The notes under the pieces were generated by a model. It searched no databases. It was not told the origin of the DNA and worked only from the letters and a program-made list of their open reading frames with translations. Below, in pieces: positions 24,001 through 36,263 of a DNA stretch of 64,000 bases. This DNA comes from Cannabis sativa (Eukaryota; Streptophyta; Magnoliopsida; Rosales; Cannabaceae), in NCBI RefSeq assembly GCF_029168945.1, contig NC_083602.1, forward strand, positions 91,584,027 to 91,648,026, given 5' to 3'. Both the position numbers and the translations under genes were made by a program. The first letter of the stretch is position 1. Each line of letters starts with the position of its first letter.

Positions 24001-24828
24001 TTTTGTTCAATACTTCTAATTTTGGTAGGTATTTAAGTGCTAGTATATATTAGAGAATATTTTACTTCTTATTTGTACTTGAAGTTGAGATTTTGGATCA
24101 AATAAATGAAATCATGGAGAATGTCAAGCGAGAGAATAAGGTAGCGTTTGGTTGGAAGTAATGAAATGGAAAAGAAATAATTTTTATTCCATACCTTTGT
24201 TTGGTTGCATTTTAAAGTACTGGGGTATCATTTCAATGGAATGAGTTTTCCATTATTTTGGTGGAATGACTATTTCATTTTAAAATGAAAGACCATTCTA
24301 ATGCAAGATTTAATCAATTTCTTTTATGCATTTTATATTTGATTTCATTCCTATTCTTATTCACATTCATATTCTTATGTTTCAATTCTTCCCAACCAAA
24401 TGCCACCTAATAATATAAACTAGGAATTTCTCGCTCTTTCTTTTACCAAAAGACATAGAAGAGTGTTTGAAATGTAAAAATTGTTGGTGATGAATCTCAT
24501 TTATAACTCTGTCTTTGCACTATTGATTTCCATTGCCTTTCAGGATTGGGATAGGCAAAGTCCAACTCAAGTTATCACAGAAATGTGCGGGTTTGTGACT
24601 ATCCTCTCAGGGACTTTTCTACTTCACAAAACAAAAGACATGGCCGATGGTACTTCCTCTCAATTATCTCAAATTCTTCCTTACATTCTGAACCTTTGTT
24701 TGATAATGTTATTAAAATCGCGTGTAGGTTCATCATCGTCCACACGCATGCACAAATATTCAGAAGAGGACGGATTTGGCCCAGAAGGGATACCTCTTAG
24801 ACGGCAGGAATCCATGAGATCGCCATAA
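21084..24828 (+). CDS. NIPA-type magnesium transporter
   Basis: Nine exons: 21084-21252, 22293-22349, 22651-22741, 22821-22981, 23069-23196, 23298-23435, 23766-23858, 24544-24649 and 24728-24828. They give 347 residues. The family pattern (DUF803) is clear: [17 protein letters not shown] in the first helix, [24 protein letters not shown], and then [13 protein letters not shown]. Further on are [17 protein letters not shown] and [18 protein letters not shown]. About nine transmembrane helices are expected, with a polar C-terminal tail. Animal NIPA proteins move Mg2+; plant members sit in plasma or endosomal membranes. Intron 1 holds internal duplications, intron 7 a MITE (24140-24407), and the 78-bp intron 8 is open in frame. 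Confidence 0.92.
21410..22110. repeat. Internal duplication inside NIPA intron 1
   Basis: Two diverged copies of about 250 bp begin near 21410 and 21826, roughly 416 bp apart. Both contain GTGAACAAGATTTCTGATCC and a TATATAAAGG block. Between them a 44-bp stretch beginning CTACTATGGCAACTTATG is repeated in tandem (about 21646-21735). Confidence 0.8.
24140..24407. mobile_element. Tourist-like MITE, family 1 (copy 5)
   Basis: Located in NIPA intron 7. The ends are GGTAGCGTTTGGTTGG and CCAACCAAATGCCACC, flanked by TAA on both sides (24137-24139 and 24408-24410). Confidence 0.85.
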
Positions 24829-26060
24829 ATCTTATTCTTTATAATTGAGATTCTACCATGTCAAGAATGAAATTTGCATTACTTGTGTGGGGGAAAGAAG
24901 AAGTAGAGGGTTCACCCGGCCTTTGGTGTTCATTTGTTATCGGTACCTCGTCCCACTTATCCATCCCCGGCATATCCTTTAGAGAAGATGGGTGAGAATT
25001 TTTGGTGTTTCTATCTCCTTTCCCTAAATCGAGTTTCGGCTTCTACAGTTAGCTGGTTTCAGCTGCCATCTTTGTATACCGTTTCGCATATTCGTCGTCT
25101 TTGTTGTTCTTCTACAACCATTGATACTTGCCAATGTAATTTTGTGCACATTGGTTATACATATATTGTACTGTATCTGACAAATGCTACTTCAATGAAT
25201 TCTTGCAAGGACTAAAAGAGAATCTGAACTTTGCCCTTATTTGAGTTAGCAATCTCATTATCTCTTTTTGACTTTTTTCTTGTTCTGGTCAACCATATAT
25301 AATCTTATCTTATGTGGCTCTCTAAACATTATTGTTTGTTGATTAATCTTCTATTATTATATTTACCTCATTAAGAAGGGTTATTACCATTTTGCAAAAA
25401 TCAATTGAATTTTTTTAGTGTGGTTTAGACAACTTAGTGCATGTTTAGCATCATAACTAAAAAAATTAGTTTTTTATAAAAATAGTTTTTTAAAACAATT
25501 TAATTTTTAACATTTTTTTTAATATAATTAACTTTAAAATAATTTCTGATTTATGCTTTGCTATGCTGAGAGTATCTTACTAAGCTGAATTTGATTCTAT
25601 ATCTATATTAATTCCTCTTACTAATGTTTTATAGTACTTTTGAAATATTTATTTATTATTAGTTTATTCTCTTGTTTTGCAAGCTCATAACTAGAAGAGC
25701 TTTGGTGTGTTTTGAAAGTAATAATCCATTTCTAAGTTAGTCATTATTTTTATTGTATTGCAATTTGCAATTTTATGTTTATTACAGAGAAATATGATAT
25801 AATATTTTATTTTTTTCACATTATTTTTAGCAATATTATTTCTAAAAGTAGTATAGTAGTTAGTACTTTCAAAATTTGCTATCATTTACACGTTATTATT
25901 TAATATATTATTTGTTTTAACTTTATTAAAAAAAAGTATTATCTCCAATAATTAGTTTTTTACAAGCATTCTTTCACATATATGTTCTTTAAGGTGAAAT
26001 GACTTAGCATTTAATAAGTAACCTTTTGTTAATTTGGTTAATATATGCCTTCCAATCTAA
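24829..26060. other. NIPA 3' flank and AT-rich intergenic sequence
   Basis: The first 350 bp or so are moderately GC-rich and probably 3' UTR. The rest is AT-rich with no supported feature. Confidence 0.5.
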
Positions 26061-26373
26061 GAGGCGTTTGGTTGGGAGGAATGAAAATATAGGAATAGGA
26101 ATGGGAATGAGAATAGGAATAAGAATGGAATAGAATAAAATTTAAAATACATAAAAAAATTGATAAAAAAATAATTAATTTTTTTTTCTTGTTACATTGG
26201 AATGGTCATTCCTTCCTTTTTAAAATGGAATAGTCATTCCACCAAAATGGTAGAAAGAGCATTCCATTGGAATGCCATTCCAATACTTTAAAATGCAACC
26301 AAACAAAGGAATAGAATGAAAATTGTTTCCTTTCCATTCCATTCCATTTCATTACCTCCAACCAAACACCACC
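26061..26373. mobile_element. Tourist-like MITE, family 1 (copy 6)
   Basis: A complete 313-bp copy flanked by TAA (26058-26060 and 26374-26376). It has the same orientation as, and is nearly identical over long stretches to, the copy at 4209. Confidence 0.85.
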
Positions 26374-27170
26374 TAAGTGTTGCAATAAACATGCTTAACC
26401 CAAGTGAAAATGGCATTTAGGCCTCATATAATCCAATCCATCACTTTTAAAAGTGATTCAATCAAACTAGTAAGTACTAGATTTATATAAGTTATTGAAT
26501 TATGAAGGAATTTGTGTAATAAAGTAAATTTGACAATTTGTGTTATCGTGTTCATGTTAACACGTTTATAAACAACACTAAATTAAGGTAAATACGATCA
26601 TGAAATAATTACTTAGTAAGTCACACAACACAATACGATAACACTATTATTGTGATAAATACAATTATTTTTTATTTTTTATAAAATATATAGAAATTAA
26701 TTAGTGTTATCATATCAACATGACTATAACATGATACAATTATTCAATATGTTGATTCGGCTATAACAAAACACGATTAAGCTAAATAAAAATCTTTAAA
26801 ACCGTATAAATATTTAAAATTTTGTATAACTGTATCATTGTATATTTTTAAAATAATCCAAAATTTATATTAACTATTATTTTTAGTAGAAATTTACACT
26901 TTTACATTTAAAAGATTTTTTTTTACATTTTCACAGTGTTCAATAGAACAACACAATATCTAAATAACAGAAAAACAATATCTAAATAACATAAAAAATA
27001 TTATACAAAAAAGAAAAATCAACAACAAAATAAGATACAAAATACATAGTATTTTATGTAAATAAAATTTAAAAAACCGTACAAATATTTAAAATTCCGT
27101 ACAACCATATTTTTGTAAATTTTTTAGTTATTTTTGCGTATTTTTGAAATAATCCCTTTATTGATCAATA
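26374..27170. other. AT-rich intergenic sequence before BOP1
   Basis: No gene. A diverged direct repeat of about 80 bp starts ATATTTAAAATT near 26809 and again near 27083. Confidence 0.45.
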
Positions 27171-27281
27171 GGCCCATAACGAAAGTCCAATAGTGGACTG
27201 GGCCACGGTATTGGGCTGGCACCAAAATTAATAAATAAAAATAAAAAATAAAAATAAAGCCTTAAATTTGATAAACCCTAA
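27171..27281 (+). promoter_or_regulatory. BOP1 promoter with site II elements and telo-box
   Basis: Within 135 bp of the start codon are GGCCCA (27171-27176), TGGGCC (27199-27204), TGGGCT (27212-27217) and AAACCCTAA (27273-27281). Site II plus telo-box is the well-known promoter combination of plant ribosomal-protein and ribosome-biogenesis genes, usually tied to TCP factors, and it fits BOP1. Confidence 0.7.
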
Positions 27282-27304
27282 AACCCAAAGTAGTTGCAGT
27301 GAAA

Positions 27305-30300
27305 ATGGTTAAGGCAGGGAAGAACACGACCACCTCCGAGAGGAAGACTTCAATGGCGAATACTGAGAACTCACTCAAGCAGAAGCGCAAAATGACCAAG
27401 CAACTCCAAGACGATACCAAGAACACGAACAATGACGAAGAACAACCAACTGTTTCCCATTCAGATTCCGACTCTGACTTTGACTCTGATTATGATGATG
27501 CCGTATGTAGTAATTACCTTCTTTGATTAGATACATATGCTTCTATAAGTATATATATGTATGTAATTTTGTATTATGCGTATTCTCTGTTCAAATAGGT
27601 GTTGTTGCTTTTCTTTTAGATGTTATTATTCGTTTTATGATATTATCTAATGTTGATTATGGCGTTTAGAAATTCAGTTTAGTTGTTTTGACTTTTGATT
27701 TAGATGTTTAGGCTTATGCAATTTGATTAAGTATAGTAGTTTGATGCCGTATGTAGTAATTATGCTTCTATACGTGTGTATATATATATATATGTTTGTA
27801 CGTTATTTGTATTATGCGTATTTCTTGTTCAAATAGGTTATCTTTGATCTGCTGTTGCTTTCATTTGAGATGTTATTATTCGTTTTCTGGGATTATTTTA
27901 TGTAGATTATGGCCTGTAGAGAATGGAGAACATTGCTGTAGAGAATGGGGATTTTGCTTTTGTGTGCTTTTTTCTGGTTGTTGTAGTTTTTAGTGTCTTA
28001 CTGCTAAAATTATGTAACCACACCACAAGTGAGGGTTTTCAATACATAACCGGGGGGAGGGGGAGTCTTAGACAAGTGGCGTCTTCCTCTTTTTTTCAAA
28101 AAAGATTTTGGCCTGTAGAAATTCATTTTAGTTGTTTTGATTTGTTTCTGTTTGTAGTTCTGGGCAATTCTCGCAATGTCATTCAAAAGTCCGAAGAATA
28201 TGAACAATGTTTTTTCTTTATTTCAATTTTCTTAATAGGATTCCTTGGAAGGTGATGACTCGGAGTCAGAAGAGTATGGATCATTGAGGGACTCAGAAAG
28301 TGGTGAAAGTGATTTTTCCGATGATCAGGTATCTAGAATTTTTCCCCAAGACAAAATGATATGAAGAGATTTTCAGTAAAAGATGGAAACTTATTCATTA
28401 CCCCAATTATTTCTGCTTACCCTTTTCATTCCCTGCTCTAAATTTAATTTTTGCTTGTTTAAATAGCACCATGGTGTTTGTACTTAGCTACATCTGGATT
28501 TTAATATTTAAGTGTAATTACCATAGGAAAACATCAACACTACTAATGGTGATGGTTTGGCTGATGACCATAGTCATGAGAACCAAAGTGATAGCTCCGA
28601 TGCTCATCCAGCAATTGAAGAGAGTGATTCTTCTGAAGATGAGGTTGTGTGTTATTTTTGCTTATGAAAATATGTACCTTTTTTTTAGTTACTTTTGTTT
28701 GGCTGGATTCATTCAACTGTTTCGTCTTCTTTTGTTTACTTTAAAGTAGGTTGCTCCTCGAAATACAATTGGAGATGTGCCCTTGGTATGGTATCGGGAT
28801 GAAGATCATATTGGTTATGACATTTCTGGGAAAAAGATAAAAAAGAAAGAAAAAGAAGATAAATTGCAGTCTTTCCTTGCGAGTGCAGATGATTCCAAAA
28901 ATTGGTGAGTTTTCCAGAAAGCAAATTTATGTGCTAAATATGTTTTCTTGCTTACATTACCTCACATTTGCTTGGTGCTTTTTTATTATATTGAAGGCGC
29001 AAAATTTATGATGAGTATAACGATGAGGTTGTAGAACTCAAAAAGAAAGAGACCAAACTTATTCGTAGAATGCTTGCTGGAAAGGCACCGCATGCTGACT
29101 TTGATCCATATGCGGTACGTCTATCTTTAGCTTTCCATTTATTGGTCAATTATTAGTAAGACTCTTTTTGCATACAATTATAATTTATGTGTTCTGAATG
29201 CAGCCTTACGTTGATTGGTTCAAATGGGATGGTGCTAAACATCCCCTTTCAAATGCACCTGAACCCAAGAGACGCTTCACTCGTTCGAAGAGCGAAGATA
29301 AAATGGTATGCTATTTTTATAGAGAATTTAAGTAAATTTACATTTTTTTTCCCTTTTATCTCTAATGAAATGAATGAAATTTCTGGTATGTTTTCCTTCT
29401 GAAATTTCATTTCACCTACTGGTTGTTGAGATAGAACACTTGAAGGAATTTCAAACACGAGTAGTTTAGTTATTCAGGCCTTGCGCTTTTGCTGTATCTA
29501 CAGGTTGTTCGTTATCGTCGGGCTATTCGTAAAGGGTTAATTAAATTTGACGAGCCTAAAGAAGAACCGTCTGTCTACCTCTTGTGGGGAGATGAATCCA
29601 ACTCTAACGATAAGTCTGGGCATTTAGCCTATATTCCTGCACCGAAGCCGAAATTGCCAGGTACTACTTATCACCTGTTTTCTGAATGAAAATTAAGATA
29701 AGGTACAACCCTTCTTCTCATATTTTTCCTTATTGAGTTCTGCTAAAAATTTCCCCGCCCTCAGGTCATGAAGAGTCATATAATCCCTCTAAAGAATATA
29801 TCCCTACACAAGAAGAGATTAATGCTTATCAGTTAATGTTTGAGGAAGACCGACCTAAATTTATACCTAAAAGGTAAGATTATTTGTTTCTTAGATGTTC
29901 ATCCTGTGCTTATTGCTTCTTCGGTCTTAACTCAGCTTATGATGTCCTACTTCTTATCAATTTTGTTAGTTTTGCATCAATGAGAAACATCCCAGCATAT
30001 GAAAATGCTGTTAAGGAGTCCTTCGAACGATGCTTGGATCTTTACTTGTGTCCTAGAGTACGGAAGAAAAGAGTAAGTGACAAATAATTTTTTTAAAAGT
30101 TTTCCTGTCCCACATTTAGTCCCAAATTAGTGGTTTCTGCCATGCTTTGACTTTTTTGCTTTGCTTCTATATAATATATGTATGGCTGCTGATACTATTC
30201 TATTTTTCTTGTTAATGTTCCAGATAAATATTGATCCCGAATCTCTGAAACCCAAGCTACCAAGTCGTAAAGATCTTAGGCCATATCCTACATCATGCTA

Positions 30301-32317
30301 TCTCGATTATAGAGGCCATACAGATGCAGTTTTGTCCATTTCAGTTGATCCTTCAGGGCAATGGATTGCTTCGGGTGCTGACATTATTATTGATTGATTG
30401 ATTTCACTTATTATTATTATTATTGTAGCCTGGACATTCTGAGGTTCTAATGACCCTTGTTGTATCTACACAGGTTCATTGGATGGAACTGCGCGTGTTT
30501 GGGAGATTGAGACTGGTAGATGTTTAAGAGTCTGGAGTTTTGATGAAGCTGTGAAATGTGTCTCATGGAATCCTGTGCGGGATCTTTCTATACTGGCTGC
30601 TTCTACGTAAGGCCTTATGCTACTGTTAGGTTTTGCATCTTTAAGTAAATTAACATTTGAGTATGATTATAGTTGCTGCTCAAGTATATTAACTATGAAT
30701 TAATATTTTCAGGGGAGCAGATATATATATTTTGAACACTGATCTAGGAAATGGAGAAGAACAGGAAAGAGTAAGGGAGCTTCTTTTAGTCAAGACACCC
30801 ACACCGTCAGAAGACTCTGGTAAGTGAGATTCTATTATTAGTAAAAACTGTTGGCATGTGACTTTTTAACTGTTTCTTATTTATCATTTTGGCATAGACA
30901 CTGTGTCAATTGCAAGTTGGCATCAAGATGACAAACACGGTGGAATCAGAATGAAGCATTTTAAGGTGTGTTAATAATTGCCCTTTGTTTTTTCTTTCGA
31001 CTTGATGGGGGCACTTCCTATGGAGAAGTTTTAACTCCTTGGTTTGATGTGTGCTTGTAGACTGTTTCTTCGATAGAGTGGCATCGCAAAGGAGACTACC
31101 TTTCGGCAGTAATGCCAGCAGATATCCTTTTCCATTATTTGTCTTGTTCTTTAAACATCTGCAATATTTGGTTGTTTCTTTTCATAACTAATTGGGGGCC
31201 GCTATGCGAGCTTAAGTAATATGTGGGTATAACATAAATATTGATTCTTGGTTAGGGTAAATTTACTGTTTGCCAAGTTTCCTTAACTTGTTTTTTACGT
31301 GAATCGAGGGCTATAGTCATTCACCAGATTTCAAAGAAAATAACTCAAAGAATTCCATTCAAGTTACACGGGCTTCCAGTCACTTCAGTTTTCCACCCCA
31401 CTCGTTCTATTTTCTTCATTGCAACAAAAAAGAATGTTCGTGTTTACGAGTTAGTTAAGCAAAAGCTCGTTAAAAAGCTTGAGACTGGACTCCGTGAAGT
31501 TTCCAGCATCGCCATTCATCCAGCTGGTAGCCTTTGATGCTTCATTTATTTATTTGGTCATCACAACTTTTTTTGTGCATGAAATCTAAAAATCTTCATC
31601 ACTTTTTTTGTTCTATTGTGTATCGAGGCAAAGACGGTGCTCGTTATCCTCTAATTTGTCTTACTTTTTGCATGTACTTTCTCACAGGTGACAATGTAAT
31701 TGTGGGGAGCAGAGAAGGAAAGTTGTGTTGGTTTGACATGGATCTTTCGTCTAAACCTTACAAAACTCTGAAGTATGATGCCACTTCTTTGCCATATTTA
31801 TGTACGGTCATCACTTTTATGGGATACTATTTACTAATCTGGTTTCGAATTTTTCTGTGTGCAGGTGTCATCCCAAAGACATTACGGGTGTGGCCTTCCA
31901 TCGTTCGTACCCCTTATTTGCATCGTGCTCTGATGACTGCACGGCTTATGTTTTCCATGGCACAGTGTATTCAGATCTTAATCAGAATCCTCTCATTGTT
32001 CCGCTGGAAATCCTAAGAGGACATAAAACCTCAAATGGTAGAGGTGAGAAAGTAGAAAGATTTTTGAATAACTGTGTTCCATTTTTACTAGAGATGTTTC
32101 TATGTGACCGAAAGTAGTCATTAAGATATTGCAGACTTTAGATTGTTTCTATTAATCTTTGTCTAGAAATATAATATTGAAGCCAAAGAACAAGTTCATC
32201 TAACTCTTTATTCCTTCTCTCTGCATTTTAGGTGTGTTGGATTGTAAGTTTCATCCAAGGCAGCCATGGTTGTTCACGGCCGGTGCTGATTCTTTGATTA
32301 AACTTTACTGTCATTAA
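27305..32317 (+). CDS. BOP1: BOP1 ribosome-biogenesis WD40 protein
   Basis: Eighteen exons: 27305-27502, 28239-28328, 28527-28643, 28750-28904, 28997-29114, 29204-29305, 29504-29660, 29765-29873, 29970-30072, 30224-30374, 30474-30606, 30713-30819, 30898-30965, 31061-31121, 31299-31526, 31688-31772, 31865-32043 and 32232-32317. They give 748 residues, the usual length. The protein has a lysine-rich start and an acidic Ser/Asp/Glu region (about 50-135). The BOP1 N-terminal domain follows ([38 protein letters not shown]), then WD40 repeats ending in KLYCH. BOP1 joins Pescadillo and WDR12 (PeBoW) in the nucleolus to process the 27S/32S pre-rRNA of the 60S subunit. Intron 14 (31122-31298) is U12-type AT-AC. 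The exon 10 donor (GTGCTG) is weak. Confidence 0.93.
27496..27920. repeat. Tandem duplication at the BOP1 exon 1/intron 1 border
   Basis: A segment of about 246 bp starting GATGCCGTATGTAGTAATTA (27497) is repeated from about 27743, so the 5' splice site of exon 1 exists twice (27503 and 27749). A third, partial copy of the GGC.GTAGAAATTCA.TT part follows near 28105. Confidence 0.8.
31122..31298 (+). other. U12-type AT-AC intron in BOP1
   Basis: The intron begins ATATCCTTT and ends AC. It carries TTCCTTAAC at 31279-31287, the U12 branch-site consensus, with the branch A about 12 nt before the 3' end. Only this splice keeps the BOP1 frame, giving [13 protein letters not shown] across the junction. 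No GT-AG alternative is available at the exon edge. Confidence 0.92.
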
Positions 32318-33175
32318 CAATATGATGGATTGAACACCCTATTTTCAGTGTCACTCCAAAAGCAAGGTGGAAACGATCGGTAGGGATCCGGGATCCCATG
32401 ACCGGAGAACCGGCAACCAAATTTTGTTCGATTTGTTGTGTTTTTATTGTTTTGTGGAGATAGTCAAATCATTGATCATTACAATTGTCATCAGTGATTA
32501 TTGTCAAATGTAATTTATCTTTTATAACTTTGGTCTTCTTTTTTAATTTATAAAAGGAATGGAAAGGTGAAACTTCTTTTCTTTAATATAATTTATTCAT
32601 CAAACAAAAAAACACTATGGATCTTGCTTAAATGTGTATCGAATTCCACATATAACGTTATTTACAAAATTATTACCTTTTCCTATTCACAAGATTGCTT
32701 GTAGAGAATTATTTTCTATTTTACCAAATTAAGCAAGAACAATCATTGTCACATATTTAGATTATTACAAAAATGTGATTCCCACACGTATAAAATTTGT
32801 ATGGAATTTAAGTGCATCTCTAGATGTATTAGGATACCAAATTGAAGAGCTTAGACAATACCTATTGGTTAGTTATATGGGATTTGATATTTATTTATAC
32901 TAATAGTAGTACATTTAAGTATTTCTCCAAATTGACAATGGTAGCATATATTCCATCTTTTAGAAAATAAGAGTTTTGAAAAGTGAAAAAAGCTTGTATA
33001 AAAGGCCCCCCATACTAAAATTTCCTCAAGTAACATCATTGCATCTGTAGTATACAATACTGTACATACTGAGTAAACATTATTACTAAGGCCTTACAGA
33101 GCTTATACACATTCTTCTTTTTATCTAAAACAACAAAAAATAATTTAGAACAAATATAAAATGAGCCTAATTCCT
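32318..33175. other. Convergent 3' regions of BOP1 and NFU
   Basis: No gene. A diverged family-2 MITE remnant may lie at about 32812-32927: its GATTTGATATTTATTTATAC block matches the element at 58844. Confidence 0.4.
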
Positions 33176-35545
33176 TTAGAGAAGCTGAACTGCAGCGATT
33201 GCTGGAATTTTTTCCCTCAATTTCTGTGTAACAGCAACTCTTACAGTCATCACTCCTGCCGCTGGACCTGTAATCCGAATTTTTACTATCGGCTCCTCTA
33301 TTGTCACGAGCTCAAGAGATCCCCCAGCTTCTCCAACTAGGTATGGCCTTATTTCTTCGAGTACCTGAAAAAATGACCCCGCAAATTAGTGAGACAGACA
33401 ATAATTTTAACTGTGAGTTCTGTGCAGATATAGTTCAACCCGAACAACAGTTGGACTATGCTAACTTAGCGAAAAATGTTTTGTTCATTGACTAAACGAA
33501 AAAGCAGCTTTGTCATATTTCTTTAGTTGTATCCCTAATAGAATCAACCTAGCACATATTTCTAGTCAAACCATAAAGGAATAAGGAAATTTTATTGCTT
33601 CAAAGAAACTGAACTTCCAACACTCAACCATGATTCCGAAGCCACGAGAGAATCAGAGAGCTTAGTTGAGCCTCGTGGTACAGCCGACCTCATCAAGATT
33701 CGAAATATTAACATTTGACAGTCAAACCTTCTAATTCTAAAACTACCCGAGTTATAAGTTACTAACCTTCTCTATATTTTCTTCATTCAACTCCAAGCCA
33801 GTTTCTTCATCTGGAACTGGTTCCACTGCAACTATTTCAGGGATTTTTTCCATCAAACGACGCTCAATCCCCATTTTCATTGTCATAACAGCACTCGGAC
33901 AAGAACCACAAGCTCCCTGTAACTTCAACCGTACCACATTTCCATCGATTTCATGCAATGCTACATTCCCACCATCTGCAATGAGATATGGTCGAACTTC
34001 ATCCAATACAGTTTCAACGTTCTCTTCAGTTAGTGGTAATTCCACTGCTGAATCTGGAGTAGCAACAGCCTTTACAACTGTACATTCATGAAAAAAACAT
34101 TAGAGATACAACAAAGAGATAAACTAGTTGGAAGGAATAAAAACACAATTAGGAATAAGGATGGAATATAATTTTAAAATGCATAAAAGAAATTATTAAT
34201 TTTTTTTTTCATCTTCCATTGGAATAGTCATTTCAAAATGTAACTATCATTTCCACTAAAATAGTAGAAAGATCATTCTATTTACAATGACATTAGAATA
34301 TTTTAAAATGCAATGAATGAATGAAAATTGATTCATTTCCATTCTATTCCATTTTATACCTCCAACCGAACGCCACCTAAATTCACTTTTTTTCTTTTGA
34401 AACTAAGCTCCTCACCTAAACTAACATTTACAGACCAATAAATTATAGTAATTGCTAATTAAGTAGTCAAAAGAGATTCAAATCTCAGAGCAAACCTCAC
34501 ACCTCACCATTAGAGCTACCCCGTCTAGGTTGAAATTCACTTATTTTTAGTGCTAATGTGCACAAGATTGTGGTTTATAGTTATACTTCCACACTAGTTC
34601 CCAATCTTTCTCTTTTGGAATTTGAGACTCTTCTCTGTTACCATATAGAGTGAAATTTGCCAAACTAACAGTATGAAATACTAAAATTTGTACAATAACT
34701 TCACTTAATTTACTCTATACGACTATAATGGTCCCACGGTGTAAATCTACGATCGTTTCTGCGACTGTACAAGATTATTTTGCTAATAAAAGATTTTATA
34801 CTCAGTCATAAATGTTTTAGAAATATACTTCAAATTAGCTATAGTGAAAATCTAAAACTTTACTAGTCCTAGCTCATCAAAGATAACAAAGAATCAAATA
34901 TTCCTAATTACCCAAGAAAGAAAACTATAAATATCTCTAGCTAAAAAAAATAACAAAATTCTTACCCTAAGAAATATGGTCAAAAATCAAATTATTATAA
35001 TTTAGCCTTTGGTATTGAATATAAATAGTTCAAAGCAAACAATAACACAAAGTACTTTCATTTAAATTCAAGGCTAATTAGGATTTTTTTCTCACAAACT
35101 TAAACATATACCAAATCATGCCTCTTTTTTAACTATTGAGATTATTAAGAGCCTAAGCGATTTGGTACATCGACAATCGCCGGGTTAGTAAAATTACTTG
35201 TCAGTGTTTGGAGAAAAAAAATCCAAATTAGACTAAATTCAACACAGTAATCAATATTTCAAACCAAAAATATAACTTTATAAGAAAAAACTAACCTAAC
35301 CCTTTTGAAGCTGAAGGCAATCGAATCCTAAGGGAGCTACAAGAGCCTCTGCTAAACGAAACATGGCCACCTGAGCCTCTGAACGAGTTCCAACTCTGCC
35401 AAACACGTCCGAAATATTACAAACTATTCTACAAAATTTAATCTTCAGAGAGAAAAAAATGAATTCAGACCTTTGAAACCGATGGTTGAATGGTTTGTTG
35501 GGCTGTGCAGATTGGTAGTGGTGGATTCAACACCACGGCTTGCAT
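33176..35545 (-). CDS. NFU2: Plastid NifU-like Fe-S scaffold (NFU1/2/3 class)
   Basis: Four exons: 35545-35471, 35395-35296, 34077-33767 and 33364-33176. They give 224 residues. The first 70 or so are Ser/Arg-rich with few acids, fitting a chloroplast transit peptide. Then come two NFU domains. The first (about 75-150) has [22 protein letters not shown] and the CGSCP motif whose CXXC holds the Fe-S cluster. The second (about 160-224) is degenerate and lacks the cysteines, ending [10 protein letters not shown]. This two-domain layout is typical of plastid NFU1-3, which pass [4Fe-4S] clusters to photosystem I and other plastid proteins. The choice of NFU2 among these is tentative. The exon 2 donor is taken as GTTAGT at 35295 because it alone keeps the frame. 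Intron 2 carries a MITE. Confidence 0.9.
34123..34377. mobile_element. Tourist-like MITE, family 1 (copy 7)
   Basis: Located in NFU intron 2. The left end is worn (ACTAGTTGGAAGGAATAA); the right end CCAACCGAACGCCACC is intact. TAA flanks both ends (34120-34122 and 34378-34380). Confidence 0.75.
34466..34540 (-). mobile_element. Possible degenerate tRNA-derived SINE head
   Basis: On the minus strand GGTAGCTCTAATGGT resembles an A box and GATTTGAATCTC a worn B box, spaced as in a tRNA head. No A tail or target duplication was found. It lies in NFU intron 2. Confidence 0.3.
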
Positions 35546-35874
35546 CTCGAATTGATGATTAGTTTTGTTGCAAATAACAAATAGGATTGGAAAAGAAGAG
35601 AAAAAATTTGAACTTTCCCCTTTTCTTGCTTTTTCTTTCTGATTTTCTCGGGAACCAAACAAAACGACGGCGAACTTTCTCGTTCTTCTCTCTCTTTGGG
35701 TTGTTTTTCGTTTGGCGCTGTCTTTCTATTTGGACCATTTATTTTGGTCTATTTGATATTGTAGGTCCCTATGTTACTATGGTTCTTGTCATTTGGTCCC
35801 TAGTTTATTAGTTTTTGCAATTAAACTAACTAATTTTTATTATATTTGCGAAAATGTTCAAAACTAATTGGTAA

Positions 35875-36023
35875 GTAGCTATGTTTGGTTAGAGGGAATG
35901 AAATGGGATAGAATGGAAATAAAACGAGTTTAATTTTCTTTTTTTGTTTGGTTTTATTTTAAAGTATTGAAATGTCATTTTTATTCTAGTTATGTTTTCA
36001 TTCCTTTCAATCAAACGTCACCT
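35875..36023. mobile_element. Tourist-like MITE, family 1 (copy 8, internally deleted)
   Basis: Only 149 bp remain. The left end is GTAGCTATGTTTGGTTAG and the right end CAATCAAACGTCACC. TAA flanks both ends (35872-35874 and 36024-36026). Confidence 0.75.
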
Positions 36024-36060
36024 AATAGCGTGTTTTTTTTTTTTTTTTTTTTGAATAAAT

Positions 36061-36260
36061 AGGGTGTTTGTTATGTAAGTTTGAGTTGGAGAGAGTAAGA
36101 GTTGGATGAAATATAAAACCCATATGTTTGAGGGGATTAACATTACTACCATTTTGATTTAAAAAGTGAGACCTACTTAAAAACACAAATCTCATTCAAA
36201 TTTAATATAAATTTTACATTTTCATTATCATCAAGTCTAAACCTCATACCAAACGCTCCA
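36061..36260. mobile_element. MITE-like element with GTTTG termini
   Basis: The left end GGGTGTTTGTTATGTAAG and the right end (other strand) GGAGCGTTTGGTATGAGG form imperfect inverted repeats around a 200-bp AT-rich core. Confidence 0.5.
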
Positions 36261-36263
36261 TAA

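Noticed and set aside
35301..35395. NFU exon 2 ending at the GTTAGG site
   Set aside because: It breaks the frame with exon 3; the GTTAGT five bases further keeps it.
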